DNA of 64,000 nt from Thermodesulfobium narugense DSM 14796 (GTDB lineage Bacteria > Thermodesulfobiota > Thermodesulfobiia > Thermodesulfobiales > Thermodesulfobiaceae): the NCBI RefSeq assembly GCF_000212395.1, contig NC_015499.1, positions 957,501 to 1,021,500 of the forward strand, in the 5' to 3' direction. Position numbers and translations under genes: made by a program. A model generated the notes under the pieces. The model was not told the origin of the DNA. It saw only the letters and a list, made by a program, of their open reading frames with translations, and made no database searches. Position 1 is the first letter of the stretch, and the number at the start of each line of letters is the position of its first letter. Positions 54,553-61,738 of the stretch are shown piece after piece.

Positions 54553-56199
54553 TCAATATATTCCTTGCATCTCACCATTTTCAAATATATCAAATTTTAC
54601 AGCTTGAGGTATTTTTGGAAGCCCAGGCATAGTCATTATCTTACCAAGCACTGGAACAATAAAATTAGCCCCATGAGAAATTCTGACTTCTCTAACCATA
54701 ATTTTAAAATCCTCTGGTCTACCAATTAATTTAGGATCAGCTGATAAAGATAAAGGGGTCTTTGCCATACAAACAAAAGAATTATCCATTCCTACCAAAG
54801 AAACATCCTTAAGGTCTGCTTCTGCTTCTTGAGAATATTCTACTAAACTTGCACCATAAATAATTTTGGCAATTCGTTCAATCTTTTCTTTTGGAGATTG
54901 TTCAAGCTTATATATAAATCTTGGAGTTCTCTCTTCTTCAATCTCAACAATTTTCTTAGCTAGTTCCTCTCCTCCTTTGCCGCCTTGTGCCCAAACATCT
55001 GAAAGAGCAAACCCAACTCCCATAGATTCGACAAAATCCCTTACAATTTTGATCTCTTCTTTTGTATCTTCACTAAACTTATTTAATGCAACAACTACTT
55101 TTAACCCGAAGGCTTGCATATTTTCAATATGTTTTTCTAAATTTTGTAGACCTCTTACAAGATTTTTGTTTGAGTCTTCAACATAATTTACTTTCAAACC
55201 CCCATGATACTTAAGTGCCCGAGTAGTAGCCACTATCACCACAGCACAAACTTTTAAATCTCCAAGCCTTGCAATAATATCTAAAAATTTCTCTCCACCA
55301 AGATCGGTAGCAAATCCTCCTTCTACCACGGCATAATCTGAAAATTTTAAAGCAAGTTTAATAGATAAAATAGAAGAAGTGCCATGAGCTATATTCGCAA
55401 AGGGCCCGCCATGTACAAAAGCAAGATTATTTTCAAGAGTCTGAACCAAGTTCGGATTAATTGCTCTTCTTAATATAGCAGCCATTGCACCTTCAGCTTT
55501 CAAATCTCTAGCATAAATTGGCTTTTTGTCATATGAAAAACCAACCAAAATTTCTCCTAATTTCTTTTTTAAATCGTTAATATTCAGCGAAAGACCAAAT
55601 ATGGCCATTACTTCAGAAGCTGCAGTAATATCAAATCCTGCCTCTCTAGGAAATCCATTAGCACTTCCGCCCAAACCAACAACTATACTTCTAAGAGATC
55701 TGTCATTCATATCTATAGCTCTTCTAAACTTAATTTTTCTAGAATCAATTCCTAACTCATTTCCATGAAAAATATGGTTATCAATAAGAGATGCCAAAAG
55801 ATTATTTGCATACTCGATAGCAGGAAAATCTCCCGTAAAAAGAAGGTTTATATCATCCATAGGTACAACCTGAGCATATCCTCCACCTGCAGCTCCACCT
55901 TTGATACCAAAAATTGGACCTAGTGATGGTTGCCTTATAGAAGCAAGGGATTTATACCCTAGCCTATTTAAAGCATCTACTAAACCAATAACAGTAGTAG
56001 TTTTGCCTTCACCATAAGGAGTGGGTGTAATTCCAGTAACAAATATAAGCTTACCAAAATCTTTCATGGACTCGTATAAAAGCCTGTAATCTACTTTTGC
56101 TATATAATCACCATATGGCCTCAATGATTCCTCAGGTATTTCATATTTTTTTGAAATATCAAAAATTTTTTTTAATTTTAGCATTTTTTGAAATTTCAT
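54553..56199 (-). CDS. fhs: Formate-tetrahydrofolate ligase, 5' end possibly frameshifted
   Basis: Fhs makes 10-formyl-THF from formate, THF and ATP, a step of the methyl branch of the Wood-Ljungdahl pathway and of one-carbon supply. Diagnostic motifs are I-T-P-T-P-Y-G-E-G-K-T-T-T, R-Q-P-S-L-G-P-I-F-G-I-K-G-G-A-A-G-G-G and R-D-L-K-A-E-G-A-M-A-A. The intact frame starts at ATG 56199. An ATG at 56209, six bases after GGAG, reads M-T-D-Y-E-I-S-K-N-A-K-I-K-K, the normal Fhs N-terminus. It joins the frame only if the A8 run (plus-strand T at 56166-56173) is one base shorter. Confidence 0.94.
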   Translation of the reverse strand: MKFQKMLKLKKIFDISKKYEIPEESLRPYGDYIAKVDYRLLYESMKDFGKLIFVTGITPTPYGEGKTTTVIGLVDALNRLGYKSLASIRQPSLGPIFGIKGGAAGGGYAQVVPMDDINLLFTGDFPAIEYANNLLASLIDNHIFHGNELGIDSRKIKFRRAIDMNDRSLRSIVVGLGGSANGFPREAGFDITAASEVMAIFGLSLNINDLKKKLGEILVGFSYDKKPIYARDLKAEGAMAAILRRAINPNLVQTLENNLAFVHGGPFANIAHGTSSILSIKLALKFSDYAVVEGGFATDLGGEKFLDIIARLGDLKVCAVVIVATTRALKYHGGLKVNYVEDSNKNLVRGLQNLEKHIENMQAFGLKVVVALNKFSEDTKEEIKIVRDFVESMGVGFALSDVWAQGGKGGEELAKKIVEIEEERTPRFIYKLEQSPKEKIERIAKIIYGASLVEYSQEAEADLKDVSLVGMDNSFVCMAKTPLSLSADPKLIGRPEDFKIMVREVRISHGANFIVPVLGKIMTMPGLPKIPQAVKFDIFENGEMQGIY

Positions 56200-56261
56200 A
56201 ATCAGTCATATCGGTCTCCTAATTTTTAAATATTATTAATTACTTAATATAATTAATTTTA

Positions 56262-56273
56262 ACAAATATTTGT
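56262..56273. promoter_or_regulatory. 12-bp palindrome upstream of fhs
   Basis: ACAAATATTTGT is a perfect palindrome 52-74 bases upstream of the fhs start. It resembles a half of the AAATATTTTGTAA arm upstream of the bcp peroxiredoxin. A transcription-factor operator is possible; in such AT-rich DNA chance is also possible. Confidence 0.3.
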
Positions 56274-56308
56274 AATTTTTAAAAAGTTTTTTACTATTAG
56301 AATATTTT

Positions 56309-56326
56309 ATTACTATAAATAGTAAT
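56309..56326. promoter_or_regulatory. Inverted repeat upstream of fhs, candidate operator
   Basis: ATTACTAT and ATAGTAAT form a perfect 8-bp inverted repeat with two bases between. Additional copies of the half-site lie at 56291-56297 (TTACTAT) and 56337-56342 (ATAGTA), nearly symmetric about the same centre. The element lies about 100 bases upstream of fhs and 40 bases beyond the end of the previous gene. It lacks a T-run and high G+C, so it is not a typical terminator. Confidence 0.4.
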
Positions 56327-56366
56327 CTTTTATAAAATAGTAGGTGTTTATAAACTAAGTAAATTT

Positions 56367-56939
56367 TTAAAAAATAAAGTCTTTTATAAATGGCATTTTG
56401 ATGCTTTTGTCAGAATTAACGCTAATTTTTTTTATTTGTTCTAAAATATTTTTTTTATCATAACTTTCTAACCTGTTTAATTCATTAGTGAATTTTTTAT
56501 AAAAATTAAATGATTCAAAATTTATCCCAATTTTATAAATTATTAATAGATAAACAAGTAGTTTAAATTCTTCATCAATAGAAAAATAATCTTCTTTAAA
56601 TTTATAAAGATTAGATTTTTTTTGTTCCTCAAGATTTTCAAAACATTTAATTAACAGTCTATTTGCAAGAACTAATTTGTTTTCACCTGCTTCACTTAAA
56701 AAACCAATTAAATAATTATTTTCTTCATTTATAACTTGAAAATTAAATCTAAAAACGTGTTTTATAATTTTACTTGAAAAGTTTAATAAATTTTTTGGAA
56801 GATTCTGTTCTCTTTTTAAAATTTTATTTACATCATATTTTTCAAAAGAAAAAGTCTTGGCTATCTCGAGTTTTTTTGAAATGCTAATAAGCTCTTTAAT
56901 TGATTCTCTTAATTTTCTATTAATAGGCAAATTATTCAT
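56367..56939 (-). CDS. Uncharacterised protein
   Basis: A 190-residue, lysine- and phenylalanine-rich protein predicted to be mostly helical and soluble, with no signal peptide or obvious domain. I do not recognise a family. ATG 56939 lies ten bases after GGGGAG and is preferred to TTG 56957. It has only one cysteine, and no catalytic motif stands out. It is followed by the terminator-like and operator-like region before fhs. The good ribosome binding site and the protein-like composition support a real gene. Confidence 0.6.
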   Translation of the reverse strand: MNNLPINRKLRESIKELISISKKLEIAKTFSFEKYDVNKILKREQNLPKNLLNFSSKIIKHVFRFNFQVINEENNYLIGFLSEAGENKLVLANRLLIKCFENLEEQKKSNLYKFKEDYFSIDEEFKLLVYLLIIYKIGINFESFNFYKKFTNELNRLESYDKKNILEQIKKISVNSDKSIKMPFIKDFIF

Positions 56940-57003
56940 AGATACTATTCTCCCCAAAAATTATTTCTAACAGTAGTTAAATTATACAATTTATGAAACA
57001 AAA

Positions 57004-57041
57004 AAAGACAAGCAACAACTAAGTGCTTTTTGCTTGTCTTT
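57004..57041 (-). terminator. Rho-independent terminator of the 68-residue gene
   Basis: On the minus strand AAAGACAAGCAA, a 14-base loop and TTGCTTGTCTTT form a 12-bp stem followed by a further run of T. It begins 32 bases after the stop of the gene at 57073-57279. The T-run lies on the minus side, fixing the direction. This is the strongest terminator in the window. Confidence 0.85.
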
Positions 57042-57072
57042 ACTGGTTTTTAATTAATTTAATTTATTAAAT

Positions 57073-57279
57073 TTACGATGCAAAAGGTACTACCAAATAT
57101 TCTTCTTCATCGGGAGAAGACGTGTTTAGACACCAAACTTCAACAGAAGAAGAGTCACACTTAAAACCCTTAGAATGTATTATGTCCCATCCCTTTAACT
57201 TAGCCGATTCCTCATCCTTTGCATTTATAACTACACAAATATCTGGATCACACTTTAAGCAAACCATATAAAGGTTCAT
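57073..57279 (-). CDS. Small cysteine-rich uncharacterised protein
   Basis: A 68-residue protein with five cysteines, at residues 7, 10, 15, 41 and 50, beginning M-V-C-L-K-C-D-P-D-I-C. C-x2-C suggests metal binding, perhaps zinc, or a redox role. There is no signal peptide or membrane segment. The start ATG has a strong ribosome binding site (GGAGGGAG) and the gene is followed by a strong terminator, so it appears to be its own transcription unit. I do not recognise the family. Confidence 0.75.
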   Translation of the reverse strand: MNLYMVCLKCDPDICVVINAKDEESAKLKGWDIIHSKGFKCDSSSVEVWCLNTSSPDEEEYLVVPFAS

Positions 57280-57516
57280 CTTTCTCCCTCCTTCGCCCTT
57301 TGTTAAGCTTATTATACAATAAATATTATTTATTTAAAACATAAAAATTACTTATAAAATATTCAGAATTTTCTACAAAATTTAAGTGGAAAAATATTTT
57401 AGAAGTAATCTGTTTAAAATAAATAATTAATTAGCAAATCTAAAATTTCTGTTAATGTAAAAGAATATCTACAGAATACACAAAGTGCTGTTTAAATATT
57501 TAAAAAAGCTTAAAAC

Positions 57517-57927
57517 TTATACTTCAAATCTCTCTTCTTTTATGTACACTTGCCCAGTAAAAGAAGCAATAAGCTCTTTATTTTTATTCTTATATACTTT
57601 AACATCATAAAGTCCTAACTTTCTCGATCTGCCAGATTCAAAACATTCAGCAATAAGCTCTTCTCCTGCAAGTGATGGCTTTAAATAATTTATGTTTGCA
57701 GAAATCCCAACAGCAATTTTACCATGAGAATTTGATGCTAAAGCAAAGGCAAAATCTGCAAACGAAAATATAACTCCTCCCTGACAAATTTTTACAGAAT
57801 TTAACATGTCTTCTCTAACAATCATAGAAATTTTAGAATATCCAGTTCTAACTTCAAGTATTTTTACATTAAGCCATACTGCCACTTTATCATTTTCTCT
57901 CATAAACTTAACAATTTTCTCATTCAC
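57517..57927 (-). CDS. PaaI-like hotdog thioesterase
   Basis: A 136-residue hotdog-fold protein of the PaaI/acyl-CoA thioesterase type. It has G-G-V-I-F-S-F-A-D-F-A-F-A-L-A-S-N (the helix with the catalytic-site aspartate) and N-I-N-Y-L-K-P. The Q-G-G-V-I motif is the usual H-G-G with histidine replaced by glutamine. It is next to acetyl-CoA synthetase, 48 bases apart on the same strand, so it may release CoA from an acyl-CoA made there. The substrate is unknown. Confidence 0.85.
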   Translation of the reverse strand: MNEKIVKFMRENDKVAVWLNVKILEVRTGYSKISMIVREDMLNSVKICQGGVIFSFADFAFALASNSHGKIAVGISANINYLKPSLAGEELIAECFESGRSRKLGLYDVKVYKNKNKELIASFTGQVYIKEERFEV

Positions 57928-57975
57928 GCTGTTATCTCCTAGTTAAATAAAAAATTAATGAAATCAATAATTATC

Positions 57976-59937
57976 TTAGATCCCTGAAATTATTTTACTG
58001 ATAATTTCTATGCTATCAGGATTCTCCAAACTTGTAGTATCGCTTACAATCTTACCTTTAATAACCAATTCTCTTAAAAATCTTCTCATAATCTTTCCGC
58101 TAGGAGTTTTCGGAGTAGTTGGGACACAAAAAACATCTTTAGGAAGAGCTATTTTGCCAATTTTTTCAACAATTTTTAATTTTATTTTATTTATAATTTC
58201 TTCTTCGTTATTTTCATCTCTAACTGTAACAAAAACAACAGGCATCATACCTTTTACTTCATCAGGACTTCCTATTACAGCCGACTCTACTACTCCTTCA
58301 ACTTCCATAACTGCGCTTTCAATCTCCATAGTACTAATTCTATGCCCTGATACGTTTATAACGTCATCAGTTCTAGAAAGCACCCATATATGGCCATCAT
58401 TATCTCTCACAGCAGCATCATATGTAAAATATGTACCTGGCACTTTATAAAAATAAGTATCAAGGTATCTCTCATGATCTTTCCAAAGATCTCTAATCAA
58501 CATTGGTATTGGTTTTTTGAAAACTAGATTTCCTACTGTCATTGGTTCTACTGGGTTACCAAAATCATCAACTATGTCTAATTGTGCTCCCAAAAATTGA
58601 ATACCACATGAACCAGGTTTCATAGGGGTAAGCCATGCAGCACCTGCTAAAGGACATCCGGCAGTTTCTGTTTGGCCATAAGTATTATTTAGATATATCT
58701 TACCTTTTCCAATTTTTTCATAAACCCATTTCCAAGCTTCAGGGTTTAAAGGTTCTCCCACAAAAGCAACTACATCTAATGAACTTAGATCATAAGGCTT
58801 CAATTTTTCTTCCCCAAATTTCATCAACATTCTAGTAGCAGTTGGAGAAGTCCACCACTTGTTAACTCTATACTTTTCCAAAATTTGATAAACTCTATCC
58901 TGTTCTGGATAATCTATTGCTCCTTCATAAAAAATAGTTGTTATACCATTCGACAATGCACCAACTATACCCCAAATATGCATTGTCAACCATCCAATGT
59001 CAGCCATACACCAAAAGACATCATCTTGATGCAAATCTAAATGATATTTAGCATAAATATAGTTGTTTATTACAAAAGCATTACCCGAATGAACTACGCC
59101 TTTCGGTTTACCAGTGGTACCACTAGTATAGAAAACCAAACCAGGTTCATTTGCTTCAATAAGTTCTGGCTGAAATTCAGCTTCAGATTTTCTCATTAAA
59201 TCATCCCACCAATAATCCCTACCTGACTTCATACTTATAGGGTTTCCGCCTCTTTTAACAACAATTGAGGCTTTTATACTACTTACCTTTTCAATTGCAA
59301 TGTCAGCCTGTTCTTTGAGAGCAATAACCTTACCTCTTCTATAAATTCCATCTGCTGTAATAAATACTTGTGGCTCAAAGTGATTTAGCCTTTCTCTAAG
59401 TGCATTGGCAGAAAAACCAGAAAATACGGTATTAAATAAAACTCCCATTCTATAGCAAGCAAGAACAGCAATAACTGTCTCAGCTAGGTTTGGAAGATAA
59501 ATTGAGACTCTATCACCTTTTTTCAAACCAAAGCCTTTTAAAACATTACAAAATTTATTAACTTCACAAAGAAGCATTTTATAGGTATAAAACTTCGTTT
59601 CATAATTTTCGCCTTCCCATATAAGTGCAAGCTTATTTGCATATCCCTTTTCAATATTTCTATCTAACATATTAAAAGCTGGATTTGTTATCCCCCCTGT
59701 AAAAAACTTAAAGTTTGGAAATTCTCCTTCAATTGTTTTTGACCATGGGTGAAACCAGGACAATTCATTTGCTACATCTTCCCAAAATTTTTCTGGTTCA
59801 TCCCAGGACCTTTTTAATAAATTATTAAAGGCATCAATGCTGCCTGCATTGGTATTTTTAACTTTATCTTTATTTGGAAATATTATTTTACTTTCTTTAA
59901 TCATATTTAAAGTCTCATTTTTAGCTTCAATAGACAT
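57976..59937 (-). CDS. acsA: Acetyl-CoA synthetase
   Basis: This AMP-forming ligase activates acetate to acetyl-CoA. The A3 loop Y-T-S-G-T-T-G-K-P-K-G is near residue 270. Y-G-Q-T-E-T-A-G lies mid-protein, and the acylation-regulated lysine is in P-K-T-P-S-G-K-I-M-R-R near the C-terminus. Length is 653 residues, normal for Acs, and the large W-T-S-P-T-A-T-R-M-type segment favours acetate over longer acids. ATG 59937 follows AGGAGG. It is divergent from bcp. Confidence 0.93.
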   Translation of the reverse strand: MSIEAKNETLNMIKESKIIFPNKDKVKNTNAGSIDAFNNLLKRSWDEPEKFWEDVANELSWFHPWSKTIEGEFPNFKFFTGGITNPAFNMLDRNIEKGYANKLALIWEGENYETKFYTYKMLLCEVNKFCNVLKGFGLKKGDRVSIYLPNLAETVIAVLACYRMGVLFNTVFSGFSANALRERLNHFEPQVFITADGIYRRGKVIALKEQADIAIEKVSSIKASIVVKRGGNPISMKSGRDYWWDDLMRKSEAEFQPELIEANEPGLVFYTSGTTGKPKGVVHSGNAFVINNYIYAKYHLDLHQDDVFWCMADIGWLTMHIWGIVGALSNGITTIFYEGAIDYPEQDRVYQILEKYRVNKWWTSPTATRMLMKFGEEKLKPYDLSSLDVVAFVGEPLNPEAWKWVYEKIGKGKIYLNNTYGQTETAGCPLAGAAWLTPMKPGSCGIQFLGAQLDIVDDFGNPVEPMTVGNLVFKKPIPMLIRDLWKDHERYLDTYFYKVPGTYFTYDAAVRDNDGHIWVLSRTDDVINVSGHRISTMEIESAVMEVEGVVESAVIGSPDEVKGMMPVVFVTVRDENNEEEIINKIKLKIVEKIGKIALPKDVFCVPTTPKTPSGKIMRRFLRELVIKGKIVSDTTSLENPDSIEIISKIISGI

Positions 59938-59979
59938 CTTATACCTCCTAAAATTTTTTTAGAATAAAAATTATTTATT

Positions 59980-60007
59980 GGTATATCATAAAAATTTAAA
60001 TTGTCAG
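59980..60007 (-). promoter_or_regulatory. Candidate acsA promoter
   Basis: On the minus strand CTGACA (60002-60007), a 16-base spacer and TATACC (59980-59985) form a reasonable promoter, about 45 bases before the acsA start. The inverted repeat at 60011-60037 begins three bases upstream of its -35. Confidence 0.4.
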
Positions 60008-60010
60008 AAT

Positions 60011-60037
60011 TTTACAACAAAATAAATATTTTGTAAA
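60011..60037. promoter_or_regulatory. Inverted repeat between acsA and bcp, candidate operator
   Basis: TTTACAA (60011-60017) and TTGTAAA (60031-60037) form a perfect 7-bp inverted repeat with centres 20 bases apart. A second dyad, CAAAAT/ATTTTG, is nested within it at 60018-60033. It overlaps the expected -35 zone of the bcp promoter, whose -10 TATAAT is at 60045-60050, so a redox-responsive repressor could bind here. The regulator is not in the window. Confidence 0.4.
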
Positions 60038-60044
60038 GGAGCTA

Positions 60045-60050
60045 TATAAT
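60045..60050 (+). promoter_or_regulatory. bcp -10 element
   Basis: A perfect TATAAT lies 22-27 bases before the bcp ATG, with an AAAAGGAGG ribosome binding site between. No good -35 is visible at the proper distance; that place is occupied by the inverted repeat at 60011-60037. Confidence 0.45.
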
Positions 60051-60071
60051 ACTCAAAAAGGAGGCCTAAAA

Positions 60072-60551
60072 ATGTTTAATGAGGGAGATAAAGTAAGCGA
60101 TTTTTGTCTTAATGGGATAGATGAAAACTCAAATGAAAAAGTTTTTTGTTTTAAGGATTTAATAAAGGATAAAAAAAACCTTATTCTTTATTTCTATCCA
60201 AAGGATAATACACCAGGCTGCACAACAGAGGCGTGCGATTTCAGAGATAATATGAACTTCATATTGAAATATGCTGCTGTTGCAGGTGTTAGCCCTGACT
60301 CTATTGCGTCACATAAAAAATTTCAGGAAAGGCATAGTTTGAACTTTCCTCTTCTTTCTGATCCTGAGAAGAAGATCTTAACTCTTTTTGGCGCATACGG
60401 TGAGAAGAAAATGTATGGAAAAACAAGTATGGGAGTTATTAGATCTACATTTTTAATTACACCTGATATGGTATTGAAAAAAGCATGGCGAAATGTCAAA
60501 GCAAAAGGTCATGTCGATACTATTTTAAAATATTTTGAAAATACTGATTAA
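60072..60551 (+). CDS. bcp: Thioredoxin-dependent peroxiredoxin Bcp/PrxQ
   Basis: A 159-residue peroxiredoxin that reduces peroxides. It shows P-K-D-N-T-P-G-C-T-T-E-A-C-D-F-R-D, with the peroxidatic cysteine and, four residues on, the C-x4-C resolving cysteine of PrxQ. G-V-S-P-D-S-I-A-S-H-K-K-F and P-L-L-S-D-P follow. It is the only plus-strand gene between acsA and the MORN gene. A stand-alone peroxide-detoxification unit fits a strict or moderate anaerobe. Confidence 0.95.
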   Translation: MFNEGDKVSDFCLNGIDENSNEKVFCFKDLIKDKKNLILYFYPKDNTPGCTTEACDFRDNMNFILKYAAVAGVSPDSIASHKKFQERHSLNFPLLSDPEKKILTLFGAYGEKKMYGKTSMGVIRSTFLITPDMVLKKAWRNVKAKGHVDTILKYFENTD

Positions 60552-60627
60552 ATAATACAATAATAGTCAAATTCCATTTGATCCATCAACTAATACTTTT
60601 ATAAAAAAGACTTCCAATGAGAAAAAG

Positions 60628-60657
60628 TTATTTATAAAACAATTATTTATAAAACAA
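60628..60657. repeat. 15-bp tandem duplication
   Basis: TTATTTATAAAACAA occurs twice, head to tail, just downstream of the stop of the MORN gene. It is a perfect tandem pair in otherwise simple AT-rich sequence and has no sign of function. Confidence 0.6.
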
Positions 60658-60665
60658 TATAAAAT

Positions 60666-61691
60666 TTACAAATCACTAGGAGGCTTTGAAATAACTTTTT
60701 CAATTTTATTGAACATTTCGCCATTTATATAATCTAATCTTATTACATATGGGAAATTCAAAGTAGAAGGCTCTATCTTGTCGAACCCTAAGTGAATAGC
60801 GTTTGGAAAATTTGACTTCGTAGCAAAAGTCCAGATGCAAGAAGCATCAAAATCTTTGCCTGTACAGGTATTATAAGGACCATATTTTTGAGTAATCGAA
60901 TCCCTTAAATTAGAAAAATAGTTCATCATATCGTTTTGACTGATTTCATTTTTGTTAATGTTAATTAAAAAAACACCATAATAAAACTTGTTGTCGATAA
61001 AATATAAAAATAAATTTGCTCCTTTATCTGAAAAAGTAGTATGATAAATGTAAGTAGAAGTTTTACTATTGCTATCCTCCAATTTATTCAAGAAGCTTGT
61101 ATTTGGTCGATCCTTTATAACATCTTTCATTTCTTGGACAGATGAACCCCATTGAATTCCTATAAAACCATTTAAATCTCTTGCGATAAAGCCATTTAAC
61201 CACTCGCCTTTATAAATTCTTCCATCAGCCCAAGTATACGTACCCTGTCCATTTGGTTTATTATCTTTAAATTCGCCCTCATAGATAGAACCATCCGAAG
61301 ATTTATACATTCCGTTTCCATTCATTTGTCCGTTTTTAAAATCTGCATTAAAGGAGTCACCATCTGAAAAGTTCATAGCAGCGTGACCATTGAGGAAGCC
61401 ATTATCAAATTCGCCGACACCACTTCCTTTGTAGCCTAACCCTTTATCGTCTTGCAAAATTAAACTTATCTTGCCCTTACCCTGAGCTTTACCATTAACA
61501 CAATCACCATCCCAATTAACAGAAATAATTTTATAGCTATCAGATGACCAAAGCACCTGGCAATTTGTTTTGGGATCAGTAGCAGAACTTTGAATAGCTA
61601 AACTTTCAGTTTGGGTAAAAATAAATGAAGATAGAAAAATAGTAATCATAAAGGCTGCCTTCAAAAAAATCCCCACAATTATCCTCCTCAA
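60666..61691 (-). CDS. Exported MORN-repeat protein
   Basis: A 341-residue protein with an N-terminal hydrophobic signal peptide (about residues 5-25). Four to five MORN repeats follow between about 65 and 170, e.g. Y-E-G-E-F-K-D-N-K-P-N-G-Q-G-T-Y and Y-K-G-E-W-L-N-G. A C-terminal domain of about 160 residues is not recognised. It has a pair of cysteines in C-T-G-K-D-F-D-A-S-C that may form a disulfide. MORN repeats act as scaffolds or lipid binders; the function here is unknown. It is not in an obvious operon. Confidence 0.8.
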   Translation of the reverse strand: MRRIIVGIFLKAAFMITIFLSSFIFTQTESLAIQSSATDPKTNCQVLWSSDSYKIISVNWDGDCVNGKAQGKGKISLILQDDKGLGYKGSGVGEFDNGFLNGHAAMNFSDGDSFNADFKNGQMNGNGMYKSSDGSIYEGEFKDNKPNGQGTYTWADGRIYKGEWLNGFIARDLNGFIGIQWGSSVQEMKDVIKDRPNTSFLNKLEDSNSKTSTYIYHTTFSDKGANLFLYFIDNKFYYGVFLININKNEISQNDMMNYFSNLRDSITQKYGPYNTCTGKDFDASCIWTFATKSNFPNAIHLGFDKIEPSTLNFPYVIRLDYINGEMFNKIEKVISKPPSDL

Positions 61692-61738
61692 ATTTAATAT
61701 ATGTTATTATATCAGATCAATATAAGTATATTTAAAAA

